From positions 1 to 10,131 of the forward strand of contig JAAZVR010000027.1 in assembly GCA_018623305.1 (NCBI GenBank): DNA of 10,131 nt. Reading direction: 5' to 3'. The notes below the pieces were generated by a model, which worked only from the letters and a program-made list of their open reading frames with translations, made no database searches and was not told the DNA's origin. The translations under genes and the position numbers were made by a program. This document shows, piece by piece, positions 1 through 7,619 of the stretch. This stretch comes from Thiotrichales bacterium. Its GTDB lineage: Bacteria; Pseudomonadota; Gammaproteobacteria; JAAZVR01. Each line of letters begins with the position of its first letter. Position 1 is the first letter of the stretch.

Positions 1-644
1 GGCGGAGAGATGAGTTGATGAGGCTGGGTGATTTGTGTCTGCGTCATGGTGTGCGGATTGTGTCGGATGAAATACATGCCGATTTGACCTTTAAACCCAA
101 TCATCATGTGCCTATGGCTACAGTTTCTTCAGAAATTGCTGATATAACAATCACTTTGAATTCCCCAGGTAAAACATTTAATTTGGGAGGGTTACAGTGT
201 GGTTATGCAATTGCTAAAAATAAATCGATTAGAACTCGATTTAAGCGGGCCCTTCGATCCGCTTCTCTATTGGAGTTGAATCTTTTTGCTTCTGTTGCCA
301 TGCAAGCGGCTTATTCTGAAGAGGGTCTAGATTATCGAGACGCCTTGTTAGAACTGTTTGGGCAACATGTGGACAGAGTCAATGAGTTTTTTAAGGCCTA
401 TGCGCCGAATGTGAAAGTGATGAATCCTGAGGCCTCGTTTTTGCTTTGGATTGATTTTCGAGCATTATTCGATAATCCAAGTGATTTAAAACATTGGATG
501 ATCAATGAGTGTAAGCTTGGTTTGAACGAAGGTTTGAGTTTCGGGGATTGTGGCGCTGGGTTTATGAGAATGAATATAGCGATATCGAGCGAGCGACTTA
601 CGTTAGCACTCGAACGACTAAGGAAAGGTTTGGAAGCTTTATGA
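1..644 (+). CDS. MalY/PatB-family PLP-dependent aminotransferase / C-S lyase, 5'-truncated by window edge
   Basis: This is the C-terminal part of a fold-type I PLP enzyme of the MalY/PatB (cystathionine beta-lyase-like) group. The frame is open from base 3 with no stop before the edge, and the residues before the first Met (RRDEL at 3-17) match the family, so the TTG/ATG at 15/18 are internal codons and the true start lies outside. Visible family motifs are SDEIHADL (about 63-86), which contributes cofactor contacts, and SPGKTFNLGGL, whose lysine (codon 171-173) should form the PLP Schiff base. The C-terminal small domain follows, with the conserved segment ending in a MNIA-type strand near 570-582. 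Such enzymes cleave C-S bonds of cystathionine or cysteine conjugates, or transaminate; the substrate cannot be read here. The TGA stop overlaps the ATG of the next gene (ATGA), implying translational coupling. The family call is firm; the exact activity is inferred. Confidence 0.88.
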   Translation, partial: RRDELMRLGDLCLRHGVRIVSDEIHADLTFKPNHHVPMATVSSEIADITITLNSPGKTFNLGGLQCGYAIAKNKSIRTRFKRALRSASLLELNLFASVAMQAAYSEEGLDYRDALLELFGQHVDRVNEFFKAYAPNVKVMNPEASFLLWIDFRALFDNPSDLKHWMINECKLGLNEGLSFGDCGAGFMRMNIAISSERLTLALERLRKGLEAL

Positions 645-1087
645 ATGAATTAGAATTGAATTGGCAATATGTCGATGACACGGTGATGGGCGGCGTTTCT
701 CAAGGGAGTGTTGAGCGTGATGGCGAAGCGGTTGTGCTTAAAGGCCTTGTCAGTTTGGAAAATCAGGGCGGGTTTATTCAGGCTCAAGCATTATTACCTC
801 AGCAAATCGATTACCGCCAATTTTCTGGATTGTGGGTAGAGTGTGAAGGCGATGGCCACGAATATGTCATGAGTTTAAAGACATCGGATTTATGGATGCC
901 TTGGCAATCGTATCGAACGTCGATGAATATCTCGGAGAGGGGGGTTATTTACTTGCCATTCGAGGCATTTAAACCTTATCGAACTGCATCGGGATTGAAT
1001 GTGGCATTGTTGGAAAAATTTGCCATTTTAGCGATTGGCGAGGCTCGATCCGTACATTTAAAAATCTTTAATGCAGGCCTTTACTGA
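641..1087 (+). CDS. CIA30-family protein (complex I intermediate-associated protein 30-like domain)
   Basis: This is a 148-residue protein that is almost entirely one CIA30 domain, a galactose-binding-like beta-sandwich. Recognisable signatures are W8 and the DDTVMGGVS stretch (residues 12-20), then GLVSLENQGGF (35-45), the usual two N-terminal blocks of the family. There is no signal peptide or membrane segment, so it is probably cytoplasmic. The open frame extends upstream to 548, but the ATG at 641 is preferred: it overlaps the previous stop as ATGA, has AGGAAAGG (621-628) and GGAAG (632-636) upstream, and starts just before the domain. In eukaryotes the family assists assembly of NADH dehydrogenase. 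The bacterial members have no settled role, and no complex I gene is near. Coupling to the MalY-like gene suggests co-expression. It ends directly before a strong terminator. Confidence 0.85.
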   Translation: MNELELNWQYVDDTVMGGVSQGSVERDGEAVVLKGLVSLENQGGFIQAQALLPQQIDYRQFSGLWVECEGDGHEYVMSLKTSDLWMPWQSYRTSMNISERGVIYLPFEAFKPYRTASGLNVALLEKFAILAIGEARSVHLKIFNAGLY

Positions 1088-1102
1088 GGTGGTTAGGGAT
1101 AT

Positions 1103-1132
1103 AAAAAACCCCGCTGTTGAGCGGGGTTTTTT
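1103..1132. terminator. Bidirectional intrinsic terminator between convergent genes
   Basis: A 7-bp G+C-rich stem, CCCCGCT (1109-1115) with AGCGGGG (1120-1126), closes a GTTG loop. It is flanked by six A (1103-1108) and six T (1127-1132). The T run serves the + strand CIA30 gene and the A run gives a U tract on the - strand, so one element can end both convergent transcripts. Confidence 0.93.
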
Positions 1133-1151
1133 GTGTCCAAATAATCTGAGA

Positions 1152-1700
1152 TTATTTTTCAGGCATCATTGAAGAATGGTGGTGAACAATCTTCCATTCA
1201 TTGTTGCGGTATTCGTAAACGAATGTGTAACGAGCGGCAACAATTGATTTCTGACCATTTGAAGTAACTTCAAAATCGTATGTACCTGCATCAGTCAATT
1301 TGTTACAGCCTTGCTTAATGTTACGTTGTTTGATTTTGCCGTAAGGTTTTTTCTCAAGGAAGTGTTCGAAGTAATCAGTGATCTCAGCCGTTGTTGTACG
1401 TGGCAAGTTAGATACGGTTGGAAGTAGGACTGCATCATCAGCATACAAAGCTGCAACACGGCGCGCATCGCCTGTTTGTAGAGCATCATTCCATTTTTTG
1501 AATAAATCTTCTGCTAATTTTTTAGTCGCAGGTTGGCAAGTAACGGCTTCATCAGCAGACGCTGTATCGATTGGTTGATAAGCATTGCGGCCTGTAATTG
1601 AGCGCTTGTGAGTATTACGCTGGTAATGACCTTTGCTCACGCCGTTTTCGATGTTTTCGTCGATACCTGTTGTACCAGTAATCATGGATGACAATTTCAT
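1152..1700 (-). CDS. NTF2-like protein, CaMKII-association / SgcJ-EcaC type domain
   Basis: This 182-residue protein carries a C-terminal NTF2-like (SnoaL-like cone) domain at about residues 60-180. Family features seen are the helix with W70 and the DALQTGD turn, LYADDAVLLPTVS (85-97), the YFEHFL helix (110-115) and the terminal IVHHHSSMMP strand (171-180), typical of the calcium/calmodulin kinase II association-domain group often annotated SgcJ/EcaC. No catalytic role is established for bacterial members. The start at 1700 is supported by AGGA (1710-1713 on the - strand) 9 nt upstream. The first ~58 residues are polar, with no hydrophobic core, so no signal peptide is evident, whereas close relatives as I recall them are usually exported. 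C55 and C132 could pair if the protein were exported. It is monocistronic, convergent with the CIA30 gene, and ends at the shared terminator. The family call is good; the function is unknown. Confidence 0.82.
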   Translation of the reverse strand: MKLSSMITGTTGIDENIENGVSKGHYQRNTHKRSITGRNAYQPIDTASADEAVTCQPATKKLAEDLFKKWNDALQTGDARRVAALYADDAVLLPTVSNLPRTTTAEITDYFEHFLEKKPYGKIKQRNIKQGCNKLTDAGTYDFEVTSNGQKSIVAARYTFVYEYRNNEWKIVHHHSSMMPEK

Positions 1701-1708
1701 TGCAGAAT

Positions 1709-1739
1709 ATCCTGTGTTTAATTTTTTGCTTCACAGGAT
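1709..1739 (-). promoter_or_regulatory. Perfect 8-bp inverted repeat in the leader/promoter of the NTF2-like gene
   Basis: ATCCTGTG (1709-1716) and CACAGGAT (1732-1739) are exact inverted copies separated by 15 nt of A/T-rich sequence. Read on the gene's strand, the downstream arm contains the AGGA Shine-Dalgarno sequence and the upstream arm overlaps the predicted -10 element. It may be an operator, or, if transcription starts further upstream, an mRNA hairpin hiding the ribosome site. The repeat is seen directly; the function is inferred. Confidence 0.55.
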
Positions 1740-1743
1740 TTTA
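1738..1743 (-). promoter_or_regulatory. Possible -10 element for the NTF2-like gene
   Basis: On the - strand TAAAAT is read at 1743-1738, 37 nt before the start codon. No convincing -35 hexamer stands at 16-18 bp upstream; the best is a poor CTTCAA. If it is used, transcription would start near 1731, inside the spacer edge of the inverted repeat. This is a weak call made from the -10 alone. Confidence 0.35.
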
Positions 1744-1828
1744 CACTAAAAGCCGTTTGTTGAAGTTAAACAATTCATTGAATATATGAGTCTGAATGAA
1801 TAGATTGAAATCAATGGATACAAGGTAT

Positions 1829-1862
1829 AAAAAAAGCCCCAATTATTCGATTGAGGCTTTTT
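1829..1862 (-). terminator. Intrinsic terminator of the tRNA-Val/tRNA-Asp unit
   Basis: On the - strand the stem GCCTCAAT / ATTGGGGC (1857-1850 with 1843-1836, one G-U pair) is followed by seven U (1835-1829). It begins 6 nt after the CCA end of tRNA-Asp. A-T pairs extend the stem on both sides, and the five T at 1858-1862 could give partial function on the + strand. Confidence 0.88.
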
Positions 1863-1868
1863 AGTAGA

Positions 1869-1945
1869 TGGCGCGGTGGACGGGGCTCGAACCCGCGACC
1901 CCCGGCGTGACAGGCCGGTATTCTAACCATCTGAACTACCACCGC
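1869..1945 (-). tRNA. tRNA-Asp (anticodon GUC)
   Basis: This is a 77-nt gene with CCA encoded (1869-1871 on the - strand). The acceptor stem is GCGGTGG/CCACCGC, the discriminator is G as expected for Asp, the D stem is GTTC/GAAT, the anticodon stem CCGGC/GCCGG encloses CTGTCAC (anticodon GTC, bases 1909-1911), and the T arm is GCGGG-TTCGAGC-CCCGT. All arms pair, with G-U pairs in the D and T stems. It is second in a two-tRNA unit, 5 nt after tRNA-Val. Confidence 0.97.
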
Positions 1946-1950
1946 GTATT

Positions 1951-2026
1951 TGGTGGGTGCTACAGGGATCGAACCTGTGACCCTCGCCTTGTAAGGGCGA
2001 TGCTCTCCCAGCTGAGCTAAGCACCC
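1951..2026 (-). tRNA. tRNA-Val (anticodon UAC)
   Basis: This is a 76-nt gene with encoded CCA (1951-1953). The acceptor stem is GGGTGCT/AGCACCC with discriminator A, the D stem is GCTC/GAGC, the anticodon stem TCGCC/GGCGA encloses CTTACAA (anticodon TAC, bases 1991-1993), and the T arm is ACAGG-TTCGATC-CCTGT. Every stem pairs fully. It is first in the unit, directly after the promoter at 2054-2081. Confidence 0.97.
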
Positions 2027-2053
2027 GTGGTGTGTTCGCTAGAACAGGTGCGT

Positions 2054-2081
2054 ATTATAGGGAGAGGCATTGGGTATGCAA
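2054..2081 (-). promoter_or_regulatory. Sigma70-type promoter for the tRNA-Val/tRNA-Asp unit
   Basis: On the - strand TTGCAT (2081-2076) and a perfect TATAAT (2059-2054) are separated by 16 bp. The expected start is near 2047, about 20 nt before tRNA-Val. The position and strength suit a stable-RNA promoter. No separate terminator is seen between the dUTPase stop (2107) and this promoter, so some read-through from that gene into the tRNAs is possible. Confidence 0.78.
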
Positions 2082-2106
2082 GCGTTTTTTTGCTTTTTAA
2101 TGATAT

Positions 2107-2748
2107 TTATTCAGCAGGGTAGGCTTTATCTAATTCATCAATCACCTGTTGAAAAACATTTTCTGTTGATAAATCAATCTCTTCCATGATTTTTAGCATG
2201 TATACATTATCTTCCTGTCCATTCCAGATTTTGATGTAGGTGCCTTGTTTGTAACCTTTGCTCTGACGGAAATGGTTGAGCGCGTTTTTGCCGACATACA
2301 ATTTAAAGAGGTCTTGCAGTGAGTGACCCAAAAGGCCCCAGACTTTAAAAAACAGACTGATTTGTTTCACTAGATCTTTTTCCAGAGCCGATTTTGCCAA
2401 TTCCTCAACAAGAAGAATAATGCGTTGATCTTTGGCTTCTCTGATTTTTAGGCGTTCTGATTTGAGGTGTGTGTCCATCGTCAGCTCAATCATCTCAGAA
2501 GGATAATCCCGAATAATGGCTTGTGACATTACGAAGTGCCAGATATCGACCAGCTCAACGGTGACATTGCCCCAATCATTGGTTTGGTGCTTCCACCATT
2601 TCCAATTCAACGATTCAATCAGTTCAGCGGCCTCGAGCCATGTTGCTCTGTGGTAAGCGTTACCGTCTTGTCTCCATGAGGTGGACAAGTTGCTGTTGAA
2701 CTGATCTTGTAAGTTCATCATTTGCTGAATAAGTGCACTGTCTGACAT
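2107..2748 (-). CDS. Dimeric (all-alpha, MazG-related) dUTPase
   Basis: This 213-residue protein belongs to the dimeric dUTP diphosphatase family (dUTPase_2), which hydrolyses dUTP to dUMP and pyrophosphate, keeping uracil out of DNA and supplying dTMP synthesis. The N-terminal LQDQFN (13-18) and W25-R26-Q27 fit the family start. The metal-binding acidic pairs are E39xxE42 and E65xxD68 (within VELVDIWHF). The C-terminal block [16 protein letters not shown] followed by a KIWNGQEDN strand is characteristic and contacts nucleotide in known members. It is unrelated to the beta-barrel trimeric Dut common in proteobacteria. The start at 2748 has GGGA (2755-2758) 6 nt upstream; the Met at residues 10-11 lacks a ribosome site. 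It is divergent from gyrA with 100 bp between the two starts, so the promoters share that gap. Confidence 0.92.
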   Translation of the reverse strand: MSDSALIQQMMNLQDQFNSNLSTSWRQDGNAYHRATWLEAAELIESLNWKWWKHQTNDWGNVTVELVDIWHFVMSQAIIRDYPSEMIELTMDTHLKSERLKIREAKDQRIILLVEELAKSALEKDLVKQISLFFKVWGLLGHSLQDLFKLYVGKNALNHFRQSKGYKQGTYIKIWNGQEDNVYMLKIMEEIDLSTENVFQQVIDELDKAYPAE

Positions 2749-2803
2749 TGAAAATCCCGTAGTTTCTTGTACTTTGATGAAGGAAAGTTTAACGGTTTTC
2801 AGC

Positions 2804-2809
2804 TATAAT
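2804..2809 (+). promoter_or_regulatory. Probable -10 element of the gyrA operon promoter
   Basis: A perfect TATAAT lies 39 nt before the gyrA ATG in the divergent gap with the dUTPase gene. No good -35 hexamer stands 16-18 bp upstream. A -10-driven promoter with a weak -35 would suit gyrase genes, whose promoters in E. coli respond to DNA relaxation, but that regulation is inferred here. Confidence 0.5.
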
Positions 2810-2848
2810 CACGTAAATTTATTGCCAGTCAGAAAGATAGGAAGCCCT

Positions 2849-5431
2849 ATGTCAGAATTTGCAAGGGAGTTATCAAGAGTTTCTCTTGAAGACGAGATGA
2901 AACAGTCATACCTCGATTATGCGATGAGTGTCATCATCGGTCGAGCGTTGCCGGATGTGCGAGATGGTTTGAAACCTGTACACCGCCGAGTGCTGTTTGC
3001 ACAGAATGAACTCAGTAATAACTGGAACTCAGCGTATAAAAAATCAGCGCGTATTGTCGGTGATGTCATCGGTAAATATCACCCACATGGTGATTCAGCT
3101 GTGTATGACACGATCGTTCGTATGGCTCAGCCGTTCTCAATGCGATATGTGTTGATTGATGGTCAAGGTAACTTCGGTTCGATTGATGGTGATGCCGCTG
3201 CGGCAATGCGTTATACCGAAATTCGTATGGCGAAAATTGCCCATGAATTATTGGCTGATATCGATAAAGAAACGGTTGATTTTGTAGCTAACTACGACGG
3301 TTCAGAGTCGGAGCCAGCGGTCTTGCCTTCTCGTGTGCCTAACTTGTTGGTGAACGGTTCTTCAGGTATCGCGGTTGGTATGGCAACGAATATTCCACCT
3401 CATAACTTAAAAGAAGTGGTGAACGCTTGTTTGGCGATGGCAGAAAACACTGAAATTACATTAGATGAGCTGATGGTTCATTTGCCTGGGCCTGACTTCC
3501 CAACAGCGGCGACAATTAACGGTGCTCAAGGCATTCGTGAGGCCTACGAAACTGGTCGTGGAAAAATCTATCTACGCGCTAAAGCACATTTTGAGAATGT
3601 GAACGAATCGGGCAAGCAAGCGATTATCGTTACAGAACTGCCATACCAAGTGAACAAAGCACGTTTGATTGAACGTATTGCTGAGTTGGTTAAAGAGAAG
3701 AAAATCGAAGGCATTACCGCATTGCGTGATGAGTCAGATAAAGACGGTATGCGTATGGTGATCGAACTTCGTCAAGGCGAAGTGCCAGAAGTCATCCTTA
3801 ACCAGTTGTATAAACTGACCGCTTTACAAGGCGTGTTTGGTATCAATATGGTTGCCTTAGTTGATGGTCAGCCGCGTTTGTTGGATCTAAAGACAATCCT
3901 TAAAGAATTCTTGCGTCACCGCCGAGAAGTGGTAACACGCCGTACGATTTATGAATTGCGCAAAGCTCGAGCTCGTGCTCATGTACTAGAAGGCCTTGCG
4001 ATTGCGTTGAGTAATATCGACGAAATGATTCGTATTATTCGTGAATCTCAAACACCTGCGATTGCAAAAGCAGAATTGTTGGCGCGTCAGTGGGATGCCG
4101 GTGTGGTCAGCGAAATGTTGTCGCGCGGTGATTCATCAGACTCTCGCCCAGAAGAGTTGGGTGCAGACTTCGGCATGCTGACTTCAGGACAATATCGTTT
4201 GTCAGAAGTTCAAGCTCAAGCGATTTTGGATTTACGTCTTCACCGTTTAACAGGTCTTGAACAAGACAAGATTTTGGATGAATACACAGGTATTTTGGAT
4301 GAGATTCAAGGTCTATTGCATATCTTGCGTTCTGCAGATCGTTTGATGGAAGTGATTCGTGAAGAATTGGTTGCGATTCGTGATGCCTACGGAGATGAGC
4401 GTCTGACTTATATCCAAGCGTCTAAACTTGATTTGAGCATGGAAGATTTGATTGCTGAAGAAGACCGTGTTGTAACTCTTTCGATGCAGGGTTATGTGAA
4501 AACTCAGCCTGTATCTGAATATCGAGCGCAAAAACGCGGCGGTCGTGGTCGTTCAGCAACGAATATGAAAGAAGAAGATGTGATTAACTCGATGTTCGTT
4601 GCGAGTTCACATGACACATTATTATGCTTCTCAACGGCGGGTAAAGTTTACTGGAAGAAAGTCTATGAAATGCCATTGGCTTCTCGCGGGGCTCGAGGCA
4701 AGCCAATTAATAACTTGTTGCCTTTAGAAAATAACGAAAGTATCTCAGCTGTCTTACCGGTGCGTGAGTATGATGAAGATCATTTTGTATTCATGGCTAC
4801 GAAACAAGGTACGGTTAAGAAAACGCCATTGGTTGATTTCTCTCGACCACGTGCCAACGGTATTATTGCATTGGGGTTGTCAGATGACGATGCACTGGTT
4901 GCAGCTCAAGTGACGAATGGTCAGAACGACATCATCTTGTTCAGTGCAGAAGGTAAAGCGATGCGCTTTGCAGAAAGCGATGTTCGTTCAATGGGGCGTA
5001 CAGCGCGCGGTGTTCGCGGTATGCGCATTGATTCTGATAATGCAGTGATTTCGATGGTGGTTGTTGAACCTGAAAGCTACATCTTAACAGCGACTTCAAC
5101 GGGTTATGGTAAGCGTACAATCGAAACGGATTACCCTCGTAAAGGCCGTGGCGGTATGGGTGTTATCTCCATCAAGGCTTCTGAGCGAAATGGACAGGTT
5201 GTTTCGGCGATTAGCGTAATTGACGAAGATGAAGTCATGCTGATTTCTGATGGCGGTACTTTAGTGCGTACACGCGTTAGCGAAATCTCAGCGTTGGGTC
5301 GAAACACACAAGGTGTTCGCCTGATTAAGCTAGGTAAAAATGAGCAAGTTGTTGGAATGGCGAAAGTCCAGGATTCTGATGACGATGAAGAAGAAATTGA
5401 CGAAGAAGTTCTAGGGAACGAAGAAGAATAA
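2849..5431 (+). CDS. gyrA: DNA gyrase subunit A
   Basis: GyrA cuts and rejoins DNA in the GyrA2GyrB2 complex to introduce negative supercoils. The 860-residue protein (E. coli 875) has the N-terminal breakage-reunion domain with catalytic Y122 in AMRYTEIR. Residues S83 and D87 in [10 protein letters not shown] are the unmutated quinolone-sensitive forms, in exact E. coli numbering. The C-terminal beta-pinwheel starts with the GyrA box QKRGGRG (561-567; usual QRRGGKG), which is needed for DNA wrapping. The last 18 residues carry 12 acidic ones, a tail shorter than E. coli's. The frame is open back to 2774, but the ATG at 2849 is chosen because AGGA (2839-2842) lies 6 nt upstream and MSEFARE matches the family start; the upstream 25 codons have no homology. 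The TAA overlaps the serC ATG by one base, so it heads the supraoperon. Confidence 0.98.
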   Translation: MSEFARELSRVSLEDEMKQSYLDYAMSVIIGRALPDVRDGLKPVHRRVLFAQNELSNNWNSAYKKSARIVGDVIGKYHPHGDSAVYDTIVRMAQPFSMRYVLIDGQGNFGSIDGDAAAAMRYTEIRMAKIAHELLADIDKETVDFVANYDGSESEPAVLPSRVPNLLVNGSSGIAVGMATNIPPHNLKEVVNACLAMAENTEITLDELMVHLPGPDFPTAATINGAQGIREAYETGRGKIYLRAKAHFENVNESGKQAIIVTELPYQVNKARLIERIAELVKEKKIEGITALRDESDKDGMRMVIELRQGEVPEVILNQLYKLTALQGVFGINMVALVDGQPRLLDLKTILKEFLRHRREVVTRRTIYELRKARARAHVLEGLAIALSNIDEMIRIIRESQTPAIAKAELLARQWDAGVVSEMLSRGDSSDSRPEELGADFGMLTSGQYRLSEVQAQAILDLRLHRLTGLEQDKILDEYTGILDEIQGLLHILRSADRLMEVIREELVAIRDAYGDERLTYIQASKLDLSMEDLIAEEDRVVTLSMQGYVKTQPVSEYRAQKRGGRGRSATNMKEEDVINSMFVASSHDTLLCFSTAGKVYWKKVYEMPLASRGARGKPINNLLPLENNESISAVLPVREYDEDHFVFMATKQGTVKKTPLVDFSRPRANGIIALGLSDDDALVAAQVTNGQNDIILFSAEGKAMRFAESDVRSMGRTARGVRGMRIDSDNAVISMVVVEPESYILTATSTGYGKRTIETDYPRKGRGGMGVISIKASERNGQVVSAISVIDEDEVMLISDGGTLVRTRVSEISALGRNTQGVRLIKLGKNEQVVGMAKVQDSDDDEEEIDEEVLGNEEE

Positions 5432-6513
5432 TGTCGAGAGTTTATAACTTTAGCGCAGGGCCGGCTATGTTGCCGACTGCGGTTATGGAGCGTGCTCAAT
5501 CGGAATTCAGTGATTGGCACGGAACAGGAATGTCAATTATGGAAATGAGCCATCGTGGTGCTCATTACATGGAAGTTGCGCAGAAATCTGAAGCGGATTT
5601 GCGAGACTTAATGAACATTCCAGATAATTATAAAGTGCTGTTTCTACAAGGCGGTGCGACCTTGCAATTCAGTGCGATTCCATTGAATTTGTTGGGTGAC
5701 AAAACATCCGCTGATTATATTTTGACGGGCGATTGGGGTTTGAAAGCCATTGATGAAGCAAAGCGTTTTTGTAACGTCAATATCGCAGGCGATACAACCG
5801 ATGCGAATTACACAACCGTGCCTCGTCAGGATGAGTTGAAACTCGATCCTAATGCCGCTTATGTGCATTACACACCGAATGAAACGATTCGTGGAACAGA
5901 GTTTGATTACATTCCAGAAACAGGTGATGTACCTTTGGTCGCGGATTTCTCTTCAAGCATCTTATCTCGAGAGATTGATGTCACTAAATTCGGCGTGATT
6001 TATGCCGGTGCTCAGAAAAACATCGGCCCAGCGGGTTTGACAATTGTCATTGTTCGCGATGATTTACTCGATTTAGTCGGTGATGCTTGTCCTCGTGTGA
6101 TGCGTTGGGGCATGCAAGCGGATAATGATTCGATGCTGAACACTCCAAGTACTTACTCTTGGTACATGGCAGGCCTTGTCTTTGAATGGTTAAAAGAGAT
6201 GGGCGGATTATCGGTTGTTGAAAAGAAAAATCGTCATAAAGCAGAGAAGTTATACGCGGCGATTGATGAAATGCCGTTTTACAACAACCCTGTGAATCCT
6301 GTGAATCGTTCATGGATGAATGTGCCATTTACCTTGGCAAATTCTGAACTGGATAAAACATTCTTAGAAGAATCTCACGCGGCAGGTTTGACGACTTTGA
6401 AAGGTCATAAAATTGTCGGCGGGATGCGAGCGAGTATCTACAATTCAATGCCTGAAGAAGGTGTGGATGCGTTGATCGAATTCATGCGAGAGTTTGAACG
6501 CACGTATGGCTAA
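5431..6513 (+). CDS. serC: Phosphoserine aminotransferase
   Basis: SerC converts 3-phosphohydroxypyruvate and glutamate to phosphoserine and 2-oxoglutarate in serine synthesis, and transaminates the 4-phosphohydroxythreonine precursor in PLP synthesis. The 360-residue length equals the family norm. The N-terminal YNFSAGPAMLP is diagnostic. H41-R42 (substrate carboxylate/phosphate side), GGATLQF (74-80) at the cofactor phosphate, W102 stacking on PLP, and K196 in GAQKNIGPAG forming the Schiff base are all present. The ATG shares its A with the gyrA stop codon (TAATG); the purine-rich GAAGAAG just upstream is a poor ribosome site, so coupling to gyrA translation is likely. Its stop lies inside pheA. 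Confidence 0.97.
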   Translation: MSRVYNFSAGPAMLPTAVMERAQSEFSDWHGTGMSIMEMSHRGAHYMEVAQKSEADLRDLMNIPDNYKVLFLQGGATLQFSAIPLNLLGDKTSADYILTGDWGLKAIDEAKRFCNVNIAGDTTDANYTTVPRQDELKLDPNAAYVHYTPNETIRGTEFDYIPETGDVPLVADFSSSILSREIDVTKFGVIYAGAQKNIGPAGLTIVIVRDDLLDLVGDACPRVMRWGMQADNDSMLNTPSTYSWYMAGLVFEWLKEMGGLSVVEKKNRHKAEKLYAAIDEMPFYNNPVNPVNRSWMNVPFTLANSELDKTFLEESHAAGLTTLKGHKIVGGMRASIYNSMPEEGVDALIEFMREFERTYG

Positions 6514-7609
6514 TACAGCAGAACAACAAGCACTATTGAAACTGCGAGATCAAATCGACGAGAAAGATCGAGCGATTTTGCAGTTGCTATCAGAAAGAGC
6601 GCAATTGGCAGAGCAGGTGGCTGAGGTTAAACAAAGCCATTTGAATCCAGGTGAGGAACTGATTTTTTATCGTCCTGAACGAGAGGCGCAAGTGTTGCGT
6701 AAAGTTCAGGATTTAAATCCAGGTCCCTTGGATGATCATATGGTTGCAACGCTTTTTAGAGAGATTATGTCTGCTTGTTTAGCGTTGGAAAATCCTCAAA
6801 AAGTGGCTTACTTAGGCCCTAAAGGCACATTTAGTTACGATGCGACGGTTAAACAATTTGGTCAGTTTGCTCAGATGCAGCCCGAACAGTCGATTGAAGA
6901 TGTCTTTAAAGCAGTGTCTAAAGGTGATGTTAAGTACGGTGTTGTCCCCGTTGAAAACTCCAATGAAGGTGCGGTTCACCGTACTTTTGATTGTTTGCAG
7001 ACATCGAAGTTGAATATTATTGGCGAAGTTGAACTAGCGATTCATCATAACTTGTTGTCTAAATGCGATTCGCTTCAAGAGATTGAAATTGTTTTTGCTC
7101 ACGAACAAGCGTTAGCACAGTGCAAAGAATGGCTGGCAAAACATTTGCCGAATGCGAAACTTGCCGCTGAAGCGAGTAACGGAATTGCAGCACAAAAAGC
7201 ACAAACACATCCTAACAGCGCAGCGATTGCTTCAAAGAATGCCAGTGAAATTTATGATCTGACTATACTTGAAAGTACGATTCAAGACAGTGCGGACAAT
7301 ACCACGCGTTTTCTAGTTTTATCTCAACAATCGACAATGTCGAGCGGGCATGATAAAACGGCGATGGTATTTAGTACGCCTAACACGCCTGGTGCGTTGA
7401 ATAATGTATTGCAAGTGTTTGCGGATGAACAAATCAGTATGACACGAATTGTGTCTAGACCTTCTGCAACAGCAACATGGGATTATGTGTTTTTTGTGGA
7501 TGTGATTGGTCACATCTCAGAGCAGCCTTTAAAGGGCGTCTTGCCCAAATTACAGGCGTGTACATCTATGTTGAAAATTTTAGGGGCTTACCCTCAATCA
7601 CCTTTGTAA
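6506..7609 (+). CDS. pheA: Bifunctional chorismate mutase / prephenate dehydratase (P-protein)
   Basis: This enzyme converts chorismate to prephenate and then phenylpyruvate, the phenylalanine branch. It has 367 residues in three domains. The AroQ chorismate mutase (1-95) has R14, R31 and K42 at the positions of E. coli R11, R28 and K39, plus YRPERE (55-60). Prephenate dehydratase (about 99-273) has YLGPKGTFS (102-110), PVENSNEGAV (148-157) and the catalytic TTRF (266-269). The ACT regulatory domain (285-365) has PGALNNVL (295-302) and IVSRPS (315-320). The ACT motif normally reads ESRP or ETRP; here the acidic residue is V316, which may change phenylalanine sensing. The ATG at 6506 overlaps serC by 8 nt with almost no Shine-Dalgarno, implying coupled translation; the TTG at 6494 is rejected for lack of family sequence. 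Confidence 0.97.
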   Translation: MANTAEQQALLKLRDQIDEKDRAILQLLSERAQLAEQVAEVKQSHLNPGEELIFYRPEREAQVLRKVQDLNPGPLDDHMVATLFREIMSACLALENPQKVAYLGPKGTFSYDATVKQFGQFAQMQPEQSIEDVFKAVSKGDVKYGVVPVENSNEGAVHRTFDCLQTSKLNIIGEVELAIHHNLLSKCDSLQEIEIVFAHEQALAQCKEWLAKHLPNAKLAAEASNGIAAQKAQTHPNSAAIASKNASEIYDLTILESTIQDSADNTTRFLVLSQQSTMSSGHDKTAMVFSTPNTPGALNNVLQVFADEQISMTRIVSRPSATATWDYVFFVDVIGHISEQPLKGVLPKLQACTSMLKILGAYPQSPL

Positions 7610-7619
7610 AGGAACTTTG

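Noticed and set aside
548..640. Longer start for the CIA30 protein
   Set aside because: These codons lie inside the MalY-like gene in another frame, and the ATGA overlap at 641 with upstream ribosome-site sequence is the normal arrangement.
1139..1157. AAATAATC-TGA-GATTATTT perfect 8-bp inverted repeat over the stop codon of the NTF2-like gene
   Set aside because: It is almost all A-T pairs with a 3-nt loop, so a weak hairpin; the strong bidirectional terminator just beyond already explains termination.
1773..1801. ATTCATT-N15-AATGAAT inverted repeat upstream of the NTF2-like gene
   Set aside because: Seven-bp A/T-rich arms in an A/T-rich gap are easily found by chance; there is no second copy and no clear placement relative to a -35.
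2774..2848. A 25-residue N-terminal extension of GyrA from upstream TTG/ATG codons
   Set aside because: It contains the likely -10 element at 2804-2809, shows no family similarity, and the ATG at 2849 has a good ribosome site and the canonical GyrA start.
3089..3109. Possible quinolone-resistance change in gyrA
   Set aside because: Ser83 and Asp87 are both the sensitive forms.
5131..5520. 129-codon open frame on the - strand over the gyrA/serC junction
   Set aside because: Its composition (Ser/Arg rich, run of Ser opposite the GyrA acidic tail) is that of an antisense shadow, with no recognisable domain or ribosome site.
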